Source: Gammaproteobacteria bacterium (lineage in GTDB: Bacteria; Pseudomonadota; Gammaproteobacteria; Pseudomonadales; Azotimanducaceae). From it: DNA of 6,958 bases. The stretch covers positions 1 to 6,958 of the forward strand of contig JAPOYW010000198.1 of NCBI GenBank assembly GCA_026706425.1, read 5' to 3'. The translations under genes and the position numbers were made by a program. Positions 1 through 6,268 of this stretch are shown here, one piece after another (position 1 is the stretch's first letter; every line of letters begins with the position of its first letter). The notes below the pieces were generated by a model that was given only the letters and a program-made list of their open reading frames with translations, was not told where the DNA came from and did no database searches.

Positions 1-921
1 CACCGAGTTGACGATGTTGCCGTAGAGCAGGAACTGCCGAAGCTGGGCCGCCGCCATCACCGCGCAGTTCTCCTCGGCTTCTGCGGTGCTCGCCCCCAAG
101 TGCGGCGTGGTATGCGCCTTGGGTTCGCCCGCCAGAACGGTACTCGGGAAATCGGCCAAGTAGGCCGCCAGCGTCCCGTCGCCCAGTGCGGCCTTGATGG
201 CCGCTTCGTCGACGACCTCCTGTCGCGCGAAATTCAACAGCACGGAGTTTGGCCGCAGGTTGCGAAGCAGATCGCCGTCCACCAGACCGAGGTTCTCGGC
301 CAGCGCCGGAATGTGCAGGGACACGTAGTCCGATCGCGCGAACAGCGTCGGCAGATTCTCCATCCGCCTGACCTCGCTCGGCAGCCGCCAGGCCGCGTCG
401 ACGGACAGCGCGGGGTCGTAGCCGAGGACGTCCATGCCGAGATTGAGCGCGGCCCGGGCCACACGCGAGCCGATCGCGCCAAGCCCGACGATTCCCAGGG
501 TCCGGCCAGCCACCTCGTGGCCCTTGAACCGGGATTTCTCGGCCTCCACCAAGCGATGAAGTTGGGCGTCGTCGGTGACGGACTCGAGGGATCGAACGTA
601 GTTGAACCCGCCGAGCACGTCCCGGGACGTCAGCAGCAACGCCGCCAGCACGAGTTCCTTGACCGAGTTGGCATTGGCCCCCGGCGTGTTGAAAACGACG
701 ATGCCGCGCTCGGAACAAAGATCCACGGGCACGTTGTCCACGCCAATGCCTGCCCGGGCAACCGCCGCGAGGCTTCGGGACAGTTCGTCGTCCGTGAGCT
801 TGTGGCTGCGCAGCAGGATGGCGTGGGGATCCGACACCGAGGGTCCCACCTCGAAGCCGTGATCCGGAAATCGTTCGAGCCCCTTGGGCGCGATCTTGTT
901 GAACGTTCTGACGCGGTACAC
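1..921 (-). CDS. serA: D-3-phosphoglycerate dehydrogenase, 3' end cut by window edge
   Basis: This enzyme oxidises 3-phosphoglycerate to 3-phosphohydroxypyruvate with NAD, the first step of serine synthesis in the cytoplasm. The visible 307 residues cover the substrate and NAD-binding domains. The N-terminus (YRVRTFNKIAPKGLERFP) and GANANSVKEL (81-90) are typical of one SerA subfamily. The Rossmann loop GLGAIG is at 146-151, with the adenosine-ribose acid at D169 (GYDP). The catalytic Arg is probably R233 (NFAR) and the catalytic His H274 (PHLGAST). The region that normally carries the acidic partner is shortened to ADFPS (256-260). Relatives are about 390 residues and end in an ACT serine-sensing domain; that part would lie beyond base 1. 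The GTG at 919-921 was chosen because it gives the family's usual N-terminus. It lies 16 bp after the murG-like stop, with only a weak AGG upstream, so co-transcription and perhaps coupling are likely. Related 2-hydroxyacid dehydrogenases are an alternative, but the N-terminal signature favours SerA. Confidence 0.93.
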   Translation of the reverse strand, partial: MYRVRTFNKIAPKGLERFPDHGFEVGPSVSDPHAILLRSHKLTDDELSRSLAAVARAGIGVDNVPVDLCSERGIVVFNTPGANANSVKELVLAALLLTSRDVLGGFNYVRSLESVTDDAQLHRLVEAEKSRFKGHEVAGRTLGIVGLGAIGSRVARAALNLGMDVLGYDPALSVDAAWRLPSEVRRMENLPTLFARSDYVSLHIPALAENLGLVDGDLLRNLRPNSVLLNFARQEVVDEAAIKAALGDGTLAAYLADFPSTVLAGEPKAHTTPHLGASTAEAEENCAVMAAAQLRQFLLYGNIVNSV

Positions 922-937
922 CGTTTTGCCAATGCAG

Positions 938-2026
938 CTACCTGGCGAGCGTGGCTTTGGACAACTCCTCCACGATCAGCGAAGTGCTGTCGTGCCTGCG
1001 GAATGCCTGCATCCGCTGGCGGAACTCGCCCGAAAGGGCGGCGAGTTTAGCGACACCGGCGACCAATGTCTCGGAATTCAGCGCATCTTCGGACAGGACC
1101 ATGCTCCAGCCCCGGGATTGGGCATGGGCGGCATTTTCGATCTGATCGCCGCGACTCGCCGCCCGCGGCAACGGCACCAGCAGATGGGGCTTTCCCAGGG
1201 TAAGCCATTCGTTGAGCGCGTTGGCACCGGCACGCGAGACGACGAGATCGGCAGCGGCGACTATGTCCCCCCAATCGTCCGACACGTACTCGCGCTGGAT
1301 GTATCCGCCCAGGGCGCCAAGGGAAGCGTCCATCTTGCCCGCTCCGCAGACGTGGATCACGTCGTAGTCGGCAAGCAGACGTCCGAGCGCGGTCCGGACC
1401 GCTTCGTTCAACCTCGTCGCACCGAGACTCCCCCCCACGACCAGGAGAACCGGTCGTTCGGTGTCGATGCCGAGCCGTTCCCGCCCGCGCACGGCGTCGC
1501 CGTTCAGCAACTGCCGGCGCAGCGGGGTGCCGGTGACGACGACCTTGACGCGCTCGGCCCGGGTGGCTTCGAAGTTGACGCACAGTGTCGTGGCGAACCT
1601 CTGCGCGAGACGGTTCGCGAGCCCCGGCGTGAGATCGGACTCGTGGGCCACCACCGGGATGCCCTTCAACCAGGCGCCGACGACGACGGGAAACGACACG
1701 AAGCCACCCTTGGAGAACACCACCGCAGGTCGAATGCGCGCCAATAGTCGCCATGCCTGGGCGATGCCGACGGGAATGCGTAGCGCATCGACGAAGTTCT
1801 CGAACGAGAAGTAGCGCCGCAGCTTGCCTGCCTGGACGCCGTGGAAGGGGATGCCGAGCGGAGCGACGAGACTCTCTTCGAGCCCTTTCGCGCTGCCCAC
1901 GAAGTGCACCGACGAACCGGCTTCCAAGAGGGCTTCGACGACGGGCAGTGCCGGGATCACATGGCCCGCGGTGCCGCCGCCGGTAACCACGACGCAGGGT
2001 GGTACGCCGGGTCTTCCCGTCGTCAC
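938..2026 (-). CDS. MurG-family UDP-GlcNAc glycosyltransferase, second (non-dcw) type
   Basis: The 362-residue product is a GT-B glycosyltransferase of the MurG family, which transfers GlcNAc from UDP-GlcNAc to lipid I at the inner membrane face to make lipid II. The N-terminal glycine loop is TGGGTAGHVIPA (15-26) with H22. Then come GKLRRYFSFENF (67-78), FSKGGFVSFPVVV (104-116) and HESDLTPGLANRL (128-140). The C-terminal donor domain has VGGSLGATRLNEAVR (197-211), SRAGANALNEW (264-274, likely UDP-binding E273) and ASRGDQIENA (290-299). Classical MurG reads HEQNxxPG and has an RQQ-type motif at the matching places. The HESDxTPGLAN and KGGFVSxP forms belong, from memory, to a second MurG class common in Bacillus and Clostridia. 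It lies 7 bp after hda, not beside mraY, ftsW or murC. The GTG at 2024-2026 gives the usual length; no good ribosome-binding site is visible. Family membership is firm. Whether it makes lipid II or modifies another lipid-linked sugar is not decided here, so no gene symbol is given. Confidence 0.9.
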   Translation of the reverse strand: MTTGRPGVPPCVVVTGGGTAGHVIPALPVVEALLEAGSSVHFVGSAKGLEESLVAPLGIPFHGVQAGKLRRYFSFENFVDALRIPVGIAQAWRLLARIRPAVVFSKGGFVSFPVVVGAWLKGIPVVAHESDLTPGLANRLAQRFATTLCVNFEATRAERVKVVVTGTPLRRQLLNGDAVRGRERLGIDTERPVLLVVGGSLGATRLNEAVRTALGRLLADYDVIHVCGAGKMDASLGALGGYIQREYVSDDWGDIVAAADLVVSRAGANALNEWLTLGKPHLLVPLPRAASRGDQIENAAHAQSRGWSMVLSEDALNSETLVAGVAKLAALSGEFRQRMQAFRRHDSTSLIVEELSKATLAR

Positions 2027-2033
2027 CGGTAGG

Positions 2034-2717
2034 TCACAGGCCAAGCGTCTGCTTGACGAACGGGATGGTGAGGCGCCTGCCTTGGGCGAGCGATGCCTGG
2101 TCGAGCCGGTCGAGCACGCCAAGCAACTCGCGTTGGTCCCGGCTGGTCCGTGCCAGGAGAAACTCGGCGACCTCGTCCGGCAGTTCGAAGCCACGCTCGC
2201 TGGCGACCCCCGAGAGCAGCCGCCGCTTGTCCCGGTCGTCGAGCGGAGCGAGGCGATAGCATGCCGCGGCGCGCAGTCGCGAACCCAGGTCGGGCAGGGC
2301 AAACGCTAGATCCCGGGGCGAACGGTGCGCGGTCAGCACCAGGCGCGCGCGGCGACCGCGCAGCACGTTGTACAAACTCATCAGCGGTCGCTCGGATGCC
2401 TCCGTGCCGATCCATTGCGGGACGTCGTCGACGGTCACCGTGTCGAACTCTCCGTAGGCCTCGATGGAGTCGTCCTCCGTGGCGATTTCCCGAGCCGGAA
2501 TGTAGGCGGCGTTGCCCTGCTCGCCGCAAACCGCCTGCAACAGGTGGGTCTTGCCCGTACCGGGATCTCCGAACAGCCACACGCAGTCGAAGGCGTTGCC
2601 CGACCCCCGCCCCAATCTCCGCAGGCGTTCCACGAGCTCGCCGTTTCGGCCCGCCACGAAATGTCGAAACGTGCCGTGTTCGCCCAAGGCGAACGGCAGC
2701 GCCTGCTGTTCCGTCAC
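2034..2717 (-). CDS. hda: DnaA regulatory inactivator Hda
   Basis: Hda binds the DNA-loaded beta sliding clamp and stimulates ATP hydrolysis by DnaA, switching off initiation after replication starts. The 227 residues (E. coli Hda is about 233) begin with a clamp-binding motif QQALPF (4-9). They then show one AAA+ domain: Walker A GDPGTGKT (50-57), Walker B ending in VDD (96-98), sensor 1 LTAHRSP (128-134), an arginine-finger region LGSRLR (144-149, probable R147) and sensor 2 around R193. The C-terminus LDQASLAQGRRLTIPFVKQ closely matches Hda, and there is no DnaA-type DNA-binding domain, so DnaA itself is excluded. The GTG start at 2715-2717 overlaps the upstream stop as GTGA and has an AAGGA ribosome-binding site 7 nt before it. 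Translation is therefore probably coupled to the phosphatidyltransferase gene. Confidence 0.96.
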   Translation of the reverse strand: MTEQQALPFALGEHGTFRHFVAGRNGELVERLRRLGRGSGNAFDCVWLFGDPGTGKTHLLQAVCGEQGNAAYIPAREIATEDDSIEAYGEFDTVTVDDVPQWIGTEASERPLMSLYNVLRGRRARLVLTAHRSPRDLAFALPDLGSRLRAAACYRLAPLDDRDKRRLLSGVASERGFELPDEVAEFLLARTSRDQRELLGVLDRLDQASLAQGRRLTIPFVKQTLGL

Positions 2718-3304
2718 GACGGCTTCCTTGCGCGCAGCTCGGCGGCCGCCCGGCGGCTCCAGAGGAGCACGTACTGGCCCCCGGACACCACGCTCGAAAC
2801 CGCCACCAGCACGAACCCGAGCGGGTCGATGGGGCCGGCCACCATCGCCGCCACCGGATAGTCCTCGCCCATCAAGCCAATGATCACGACCAACAGCACG
2901 AAAATCAGAAGCGCGGTGTTCGCCTTGCTGAGCGGTGTCGCCTCCATCTCGTATTTGCCGACCAACAGCCGATAGGCGAGTGCGCCGAAGACGATCACCA
3001 AGTCGCGTCCCACCACGACCACCGGCAACCAAGCGGGAACGTGGCCCTGGAGCGCGAGCACGACGATCACGACCAATACGAGAAGCTTGTCGGCGGCAGG
3101 GTCGGCAATCGCCCCGAACGTGGTCCGCCAGTTGAAGCGCCTGGCCAATTCCCCGTCGACGAAGTCCGATGCACCGGCGATCGCAAAGATGACGAGCGCC
3201 TCGGGAATCGCCTCGACCCAAAGCAGCCAGCCAGCGGGGACCACCAGCACGACACGCGCGAGGGTCAGCGCATTGGGCAAATGACGCGCCGGCGTTTCGG
3301 TCAT
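2714..3304 (-). CDS. CDP-alcohol phosphatidyltransferase (PgsA-like or cardiolipin synthase-like)
   Basis: This 196-residue inner-membrane enzyme transfers a phosphatidyl group from CDP-diacylglycerol to an alcohol. It carries the complete family signature at 47-72: D47xxD50G51xxA54R55, eight residues, G64, three residues, D68, three residues, D72. These Asp residues bind the metal and CDP group. The N-terminal PNALTLARV (10-18) is typical of PgsA-type members. Hydrophobic stretches around 14-30, 35-46, 74-86, 92-113, 129-146 and 160-182 fit about six membrane helices. Phosphatidylglycerophosphate synthase is the default assignment. However, GRDLVIV (99-105) and TPLSKANT (123-130) also resemble CDP-alcohol-type cardiolipin synthases, so the acceptor is uncertain. 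The ATG at 3302-3304 overlaps the DUF2066 stop as ATGA; a GGATGGG stretch about 6 nt upstream could serve as ribosome-binding site. An in-frame ATG at 3319 is possible but less likely. The stop overlaps the hda start. Confidence 0.92.
   Translation of the reverse strand: MTETPARHLPNALTLARVVLVVPAGWLLWVEAIPEALVIFAIAGASDFVDGELARRFNWRTTFGAIADPAADKLLVLVVIVVLALQGHVPAWLPVVVVGRDLVIVFGALAYRLLVGKYEMEATPLSKANTALLIFVLLVVIIGLMGEDYPVAAMVAGPIDPLGFVLVAVSSVVSGGQYVLLWSRRAAAELRARKPS
2725..2729 (-). promoter_or_regulatory. Ribosome-binding site of hda
   Basis: AAGGA on the minus strand lies 7 nt before the GTG at 2717 and inside the end of the preceding gene. It is the best Shine-Dalgarno sequence among the operon junctions and decides the GTG start of hda. 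Confidence 0.65.
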
Positions 3305-4437
3305 CGGGCACCCATCCATACCAACTCCAACCCGGACGCGGCCAAGGGTGGCGTAGGTGAAGAACTTCGAGACTCGGAAAGATAGCCTCCCATCAGGAGC
3401 AGTTCCACAAGCTGGTCACGAGCCGACCGGGAGTGCAGCCTCAGGTGCAGCCCCGCCGGCTCGATGGCGCTTACGTCGACGCGGTTGATGTACTCCCTGG
3501 ACTGCAGATAGTCCAGCACGGCGGCGTAGCCCCGCACCGTCTGCGCCCCGCGCACCGTCAACGCGATTGTGTCGAGGTCACCACCGGGCACCGCAAAGCG
3601 CCGCGCCAGCACATCGGCGGCTCGATGCACTGCTTCCCCCGCCACGGCGGCTGGCGACGACCCACGGTGGGCGAACGTCGCGGCCAGTTCCTGTTCGCCG
3701 CCCGGTGATACGAGCTCCCAATGCGAGGACCACCCGCCGCCGGGATTCGCAGCGACCCGCCCCAGCAGCACGAGGTCGCGTGCATAGCGTCGGGAGGCCC
3801 GCATGATGGCCGTCCAGAATCGCCCCCGAAGGTCCGTGACCCTTAAGCCCCTGTCTTCGAGGTCCATGAGCGGAAAGGTCAGCATGATGCCGCGGCGGCG
3901 TGCCTCCCGATGCATGGCCAAGGCGACCTCTTCCGCCGCGCCGACGGATGTGGACGACACCACGTGCCGGGTTCGTTCGTGCGCGGAGCGAGCCCCTCGC
4001 CCTCCCCCGCCGAGGGCTCGTTCCAGCACGACCCAAACGAGTACGGTCGGCCGATCGGCGCTCCACACGGGCAGTCCCGTGCGGCGCAGCAGATCAAGCA
4101 GCGTACTGCGCTCGAAGTGGATCTCCAAATGCGTCTCGGCAACCAGGTCTCCGCCCTCTTCCGGTTGGATGTCGCGTGTCGCGAAGGCGTAGCGCACGTA
4201 GTACCGCTGGGACTCGCGGATGGCTCCGTCCACCTGGGTGCCGAAAGGGATCTCGCGCAGCCCCGTCGCGCGGGTGAGCGCTTCCGCGAGCGCGGCACTG
4301 GCGGCGCGGCGTCGATCGGCGTCGCTCTGCGATGCCACGACAACCTCGACGTCGTACAGCCACGGAACGACTTCGGCCCACGCCGTTCCGGCAGCGCCGG
4401 AAACGACACAAGCCAACAACAATCGAACACGAGCCAC
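3301..4437 (-). CDS. DUF2066 family secreted or periplasmic protein of unknown function
   Basis: The 378-residue product resembles DUF2066 proteins, found beside purM and hda in gammaproteobacteria; no biochemical role is known to me. It starts with a signal peptide: MARVR, a hydrophobic core LLLACVVSGAAG (6-17) and an AWA cleavage site at 19-21. The mature start EVVPWLYDVEVVVASQSDADRR fits the DUF2066 opening. RRAASAALAEALTRATG (43-59) is a conserved early helix. The rest is soluble, with a Gly-rich stretch GGGGRG at 143-148, a probable linker. No lipobox Cys is present, so it is more likely periplasmic than a lipoprotein. The GTG at 4435-4437 was chosen because it places the signal peptide correctly and has AGGGA 9 nt upstream. 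The open frame continues to 4800, but that part would run antisense into purM. It is the first gene of the leftward operon and overlaps the phosphatidyltransferase start by 4 bp. Confidence 0.82.
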   Translation of the reverse strand: MARVRLLLACVVSGAAGTAWAEVVPWLYDVEVVVASQSDADRRRAASAALAEALTRATGLREIPFGTQVDGAIRESQRYYVRYAFATRDIQPEEGGDLVAETHLEIHFERSTLLDLLRRTGLPVWSADRPTVLVWVVLERALGGGGRGARSAHERTRHVVSSTSVGAAEEVALAMHREARRRGIMLTFPLMDLEDRGLRVTDLRGRFWTAIMRASRRYARDLVLLGRVAANPGGGWSSHWELVSPGGEQELAATFAHRGSSPAAVAGEAVHRAADVLARRFAVPGGDLDTIALTVRGAQTVRGYAAVLDYLQSREYINRVDVSAIEPAGLHLRLHSRSARDQLVELLLMGGYLSESRSSSPTPPLAASGLELVWMGAR

Positions 4438-4479
4438 GAGCCGCGATCCCTGGCCGGGGTAAGTACCGCTCCTTGAAGT

Positions 4480-4508
4480 GTAATGAAAATGGCAAAGGAC
4501 AATGGCAA
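4480..4508 (-). promoter_or_regulatory. Candidate sigma70 promoter for the DUF2066 operon
   Basis: On the minus strand, TTGCCA (4503-4508; 5 of 6 to TTGACA) is followed by a 17-nt spacer and CATTAC (4480-4485; 3 of 6 to TATAAT). Transcription would start near 4473, giving a leader of roughly 36 nt before the GTG at 4437. Spacing and position fit, but the -10 match is poor, so this is only a candidate. Confidence 0.3.
4489..4508 (+). repeat. Tandem AATGGCAA direct repeat in the divergent spacer
   Basis: AATGGCAA occurs at 4489-4496 and again at 4501-4508, start to start 12 bp. A partial third unit, ATCGGCAA, follows at 4508-4515. The second copy overlaps the candidate -35 of the leftward promoter. 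A regulator binding site is possible, but an 8-bp repeat can arise by chance. Confidence 0.4.
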
Positions 4509-4661
4509 TCGGCAACCGATACCGCCCCCTATGCCTTAGACTGCGTGTTCTTTCCGCGCGGGGCAGAATCTCTTGAACGCGGCACAAGGCTCTCACCCGA
4601 GTCGAGCACCGATGCCGTATTGGCGCCATCATCCGTCGGGCCGGTCCGCCGCCGCTTGCCG

Positions 4662-5693
4662 ATGCCGCGCCTGACCTACCGGGACGCCGGCGTCGACATC
4701 GACGCGGGCAATGAATTGGTGCGGCGCATCGCGCCGGCGGTACGCCGCACTCGCCGTCCGGAACTGCTGTCCGACCTAGGCGGTTTCGCCGCACTGGCAA
4801 CGCTGCCGCAGAACTACCGGGACCCGGTTCTTGTCATGGGCACCGACGGCGTCGGGACCAAGCTCCGACTCGCCATCGATCACGACCGCCACGACGACGT
4901 GGGGCAGGACCTCGTCGCCATGTGCGTCAACGACGTGCTGGTGGCCGGCGCGGAACCGTTCCTGTTCCTCGACTACTACGCCACCGGCGCCCTGGACGTC
5001 GATGTTGCCGAGCGCGTGATCAACGGCATCGCCAGGGGTTGCGAATTGGCCGGCTGCGCCCTGGCGGGCGGGGAGACGGCGGAGATGCCGGGCTTCTACC
5101 CCGTGGGCGACTACGACCTTGCGGGTTTCTGCGTCGGCGTCGTGGAACGCGACGCGATCGTCACCGGCGACGCCATCGACATCGGCGATGTGCTCATCGG
5201 CTTGGACTCCAGCGGTCCCCATGCCAACGGGTATTCCTTGATCCGGCGCATTCTCAACGATCAAGGCGGCGCTGCGGACGACCTCGTCGACCGGCTGCTT
5301 GAGCCGACGCGCATCTACGTGCGCTCCGTGAACCCGGTCCTCGAACTCGCCCGGGGGCTGTGCCATATCACCGGCGGCGGCTTCGTCGACAACCTTCCGC
5401 GAATGTTCGGCGACCACCTCGCGGCGGCCATCGACCTCGACGCCTGGCAACGACCGACGGTGTTCGATCTCCTCCAGCAGGCGGGCGGAATCGACGAGAT
5501 CGAAATGCTGCGCACGTTCAACCTCGGCATCGGATTCGTCGTCTGCGTCGCCGAATCCGATGCACGCGAAGTTCTCGAAACCCTGCGTTCTTCCGGCGAG
5601 CGGGCACGGGTCATCGGTCGTATGGTCTCCAACGGGAGCGACCCGACAAGCGGGCAACTCGTGGTGTCGAACGATGGCGCCCTGCTGGGTTGA
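4662..5693 (+). CDS. purM: Phosphoribosylformylglycinamidine cyclo-ligase (AIR synthetase)
   Basis: PurM uses ATP to close the imidazole ring of FGAM, giving aminoimidazole ribonucleotide, step five of de novo purine synthesis in the cytoplasm. The 343 residues match the usual length (E. coli 345) and the whole family pattern: YRDAGVDIDAGN (6-17), GTDGVGTKLRL (60-70, ATP site), CVNDVLVAGAEPFLFLDYY (88-106), GGETAEMPG (136-144), SSGPHANGYS (183-192), ITGGGF (236-241) and RTFNLGIG (284-291). The ATG at 4662 gives the normal N-terminus. A TTG two codons earlier and further open frame upstream exist but add no conserved residues. No clear ribosome-binding site is seen. It is divergent from the DUF2066 operon. 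purN, its frequent partner, does not follow; dcd comes in convergently after 11 bp. Confidence 0.98.
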   Translation: MPRLTYRDAGVDIDAGNELVRRIAPAVRRTRRPELLSDLGGFAALATLPQNYRDPVLVMGTDGVGTKLRLAIDHDRHDDVGQDLVAMCVNDVLVAGAEPFLFLDYYATGALDVDVAERVINGIARGCELAGCALAGGETAEMPGFYPVGDYDLAGFCVGVVERDAIVTGDAIDIGDVLIGLDSSGPHANGYSLIRRILNDQGGAADDLVDRLLEPTRIYVRSVNPVLELARGLCHITGGGFVDNLPRMFGDHLAAAIDLDAWQRPTVFDLLQQAGGIDEIEMLRTFNLGIGFVVCVAESDAREVLETLRSSGERARVIGRMVSNGSDPTSGQLVVSNDGALLG

Positions 5694-5704
5694 CGGGTCG
5701 CGGG

Positions 5705-6268
5705 TCAGGCCCTGGGCAGCGTGACGCCGCGCTGGCCCTGGTATTTGCCGCCCCGGTCCCGGTAGGTGACCTCGCAGGGTTCGTCGCTCTGGAAGAACAG
5801 CAACTGCGCGACGCCCTCGTTGGCGTAGATCTTCGCCGGCAGGTTGGTGGTGTTGGAGAACTCCAGGGTGACGTGCCCTTCCCATTCCGGCTCCAAGGGC
5901 GTCACGTTGACGATGATCCCGCAACGGGCGTAGGTGGACTTCCCGACACACAGGGTCAGCACGTCCCGGGGAATGCGAAAGTACTCGACGGTGCTCGCCA
6001 GCGCGAAGGCGTTGGGCGGGATGATGCAGCTATCCCCTTCGACATCGACGAAGCTGCGCTCGTCGAACGCCTTGGGATCGACGGTGGCCGAGAAGATGTT
6101 GGTGAAGACCTTGAACGCCGGCGCGCAACGGACGTCGTAGCCGTAGCTGGATGTGCCGTAGGAGATCACGCGCTGGTCGTCGACGGTGCGAACCTGGTCG
6201 GCCTCGAAGGGTTCGATCATGCCGGCGCGGGCCATGTTCCGGATCCACCGGTCGGATTTGATGGTCAT
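5705..6268 (-). CDS. dcd: dCTP deaminase
   Basis: Dcd deaminates dCTP to dUTP, the main source of dUMP for thymidylate synthesis in many Gram-negative bacteria; the active enzyme is a homotrimer. The 187 residues match the common proteobacterial form of about 188. Visible motifs are the N-terminus KSDRWIRNMA, SYGTSSYGYDVRC (36-48), IIPPNAFALA (82-91), GKSTYARCG (109-117, with S111 and R115 at the substrate), HVTLEFSNTT (132-141, with catalytic E136) and the C-terminal lid GGKYQGQRG (173-181). It looks like the monofunctional deaminase. The ATG at 6266-6268 overlaps the mrp stop as ATGA, so the two genes are probably translated from one message. Its stop lies 11 bp from the purM stop, and I see no strong hairpin terminator between them. 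Confidence 0.98.
   Translation of the reverse strand: MTIKSDRWIRNMARAGMIEPFEADQVRTVDDQRVISYGTSSYGYDVRCAPAFKVFTNIFSATVDPKAFDERSFVDVEGDSCIIPPNAFALASTVEYFRIPRDVLTLCVGKSTYARCGIIVNVTPLEPEWEGHVTLEFSNTTNLPAKIYANEGVAQLLFFQSDEPCEVTYRDRGGKYQGQRGVTLPRA

Larger units (their letters stand above)
4438..4661. promoter_or_regulatory. Divergent intergenic region between DUF2066 operon and purM
   Basis: This 224-bp spacer is the only sizeable non-coding stretch in the window. It should hold the promoters of both the leftward operon and purM. A patch at about 4470-4510 is visibly richer in A and T than the surroundings. It contains two AATGGCAA repeats (4489-4496 and 4501-4508) one helical turn apart and a candidate leftward promoter. 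I see no convincing -35/-10 pair for purM, no PurR-like palindrome, and no riboswitch or small ORF I can support. Confidence 0.6.

Noticed and set aside
100..1050. Long plus-strand open frame opposite serA and the end of the murG-like gene
   Set aside because: It is antisense to a recognised enzyme with a full set of motifs; its translation is Arg/Gln-rich with no family resemblance, as expected from high-GC antisense frames.
884..1747. Plus-strand open frame of 287 codons opposite the murG-like gene
   Set aside because: Antisense shadow of a well-supported glycosyltransferase; no motifs and no ribosome-binding site.
2093..3385. Plus-strand open frame of 430 codons across hda and the phosphatidyltransferase
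   Set aside because: It covers two genes with perfect catalytic signatures on the other strand; the composition is typical of antisense translation.
4438..4800. Upstream extension of the DUF2066 reading frame
   Set aside because: The extra N-terminus would run through the divergent spacer and antisense into purM, and would bury the clear signal peptide in the interior of the protein.
5694..5704. Bidirectional terminator between purM and dcd
   Set aside because: Only 11 bp separate the stops, and the flanking GC-rich sequence gives no clean stem with a T-run on either strand.
4776..5951. Minus-strand open frame of 391 codons antisense to purM and reaching into dcd
   Set aside because: It spans two confident genes, starts inside dcd in another frame and shows no recognisable domain.
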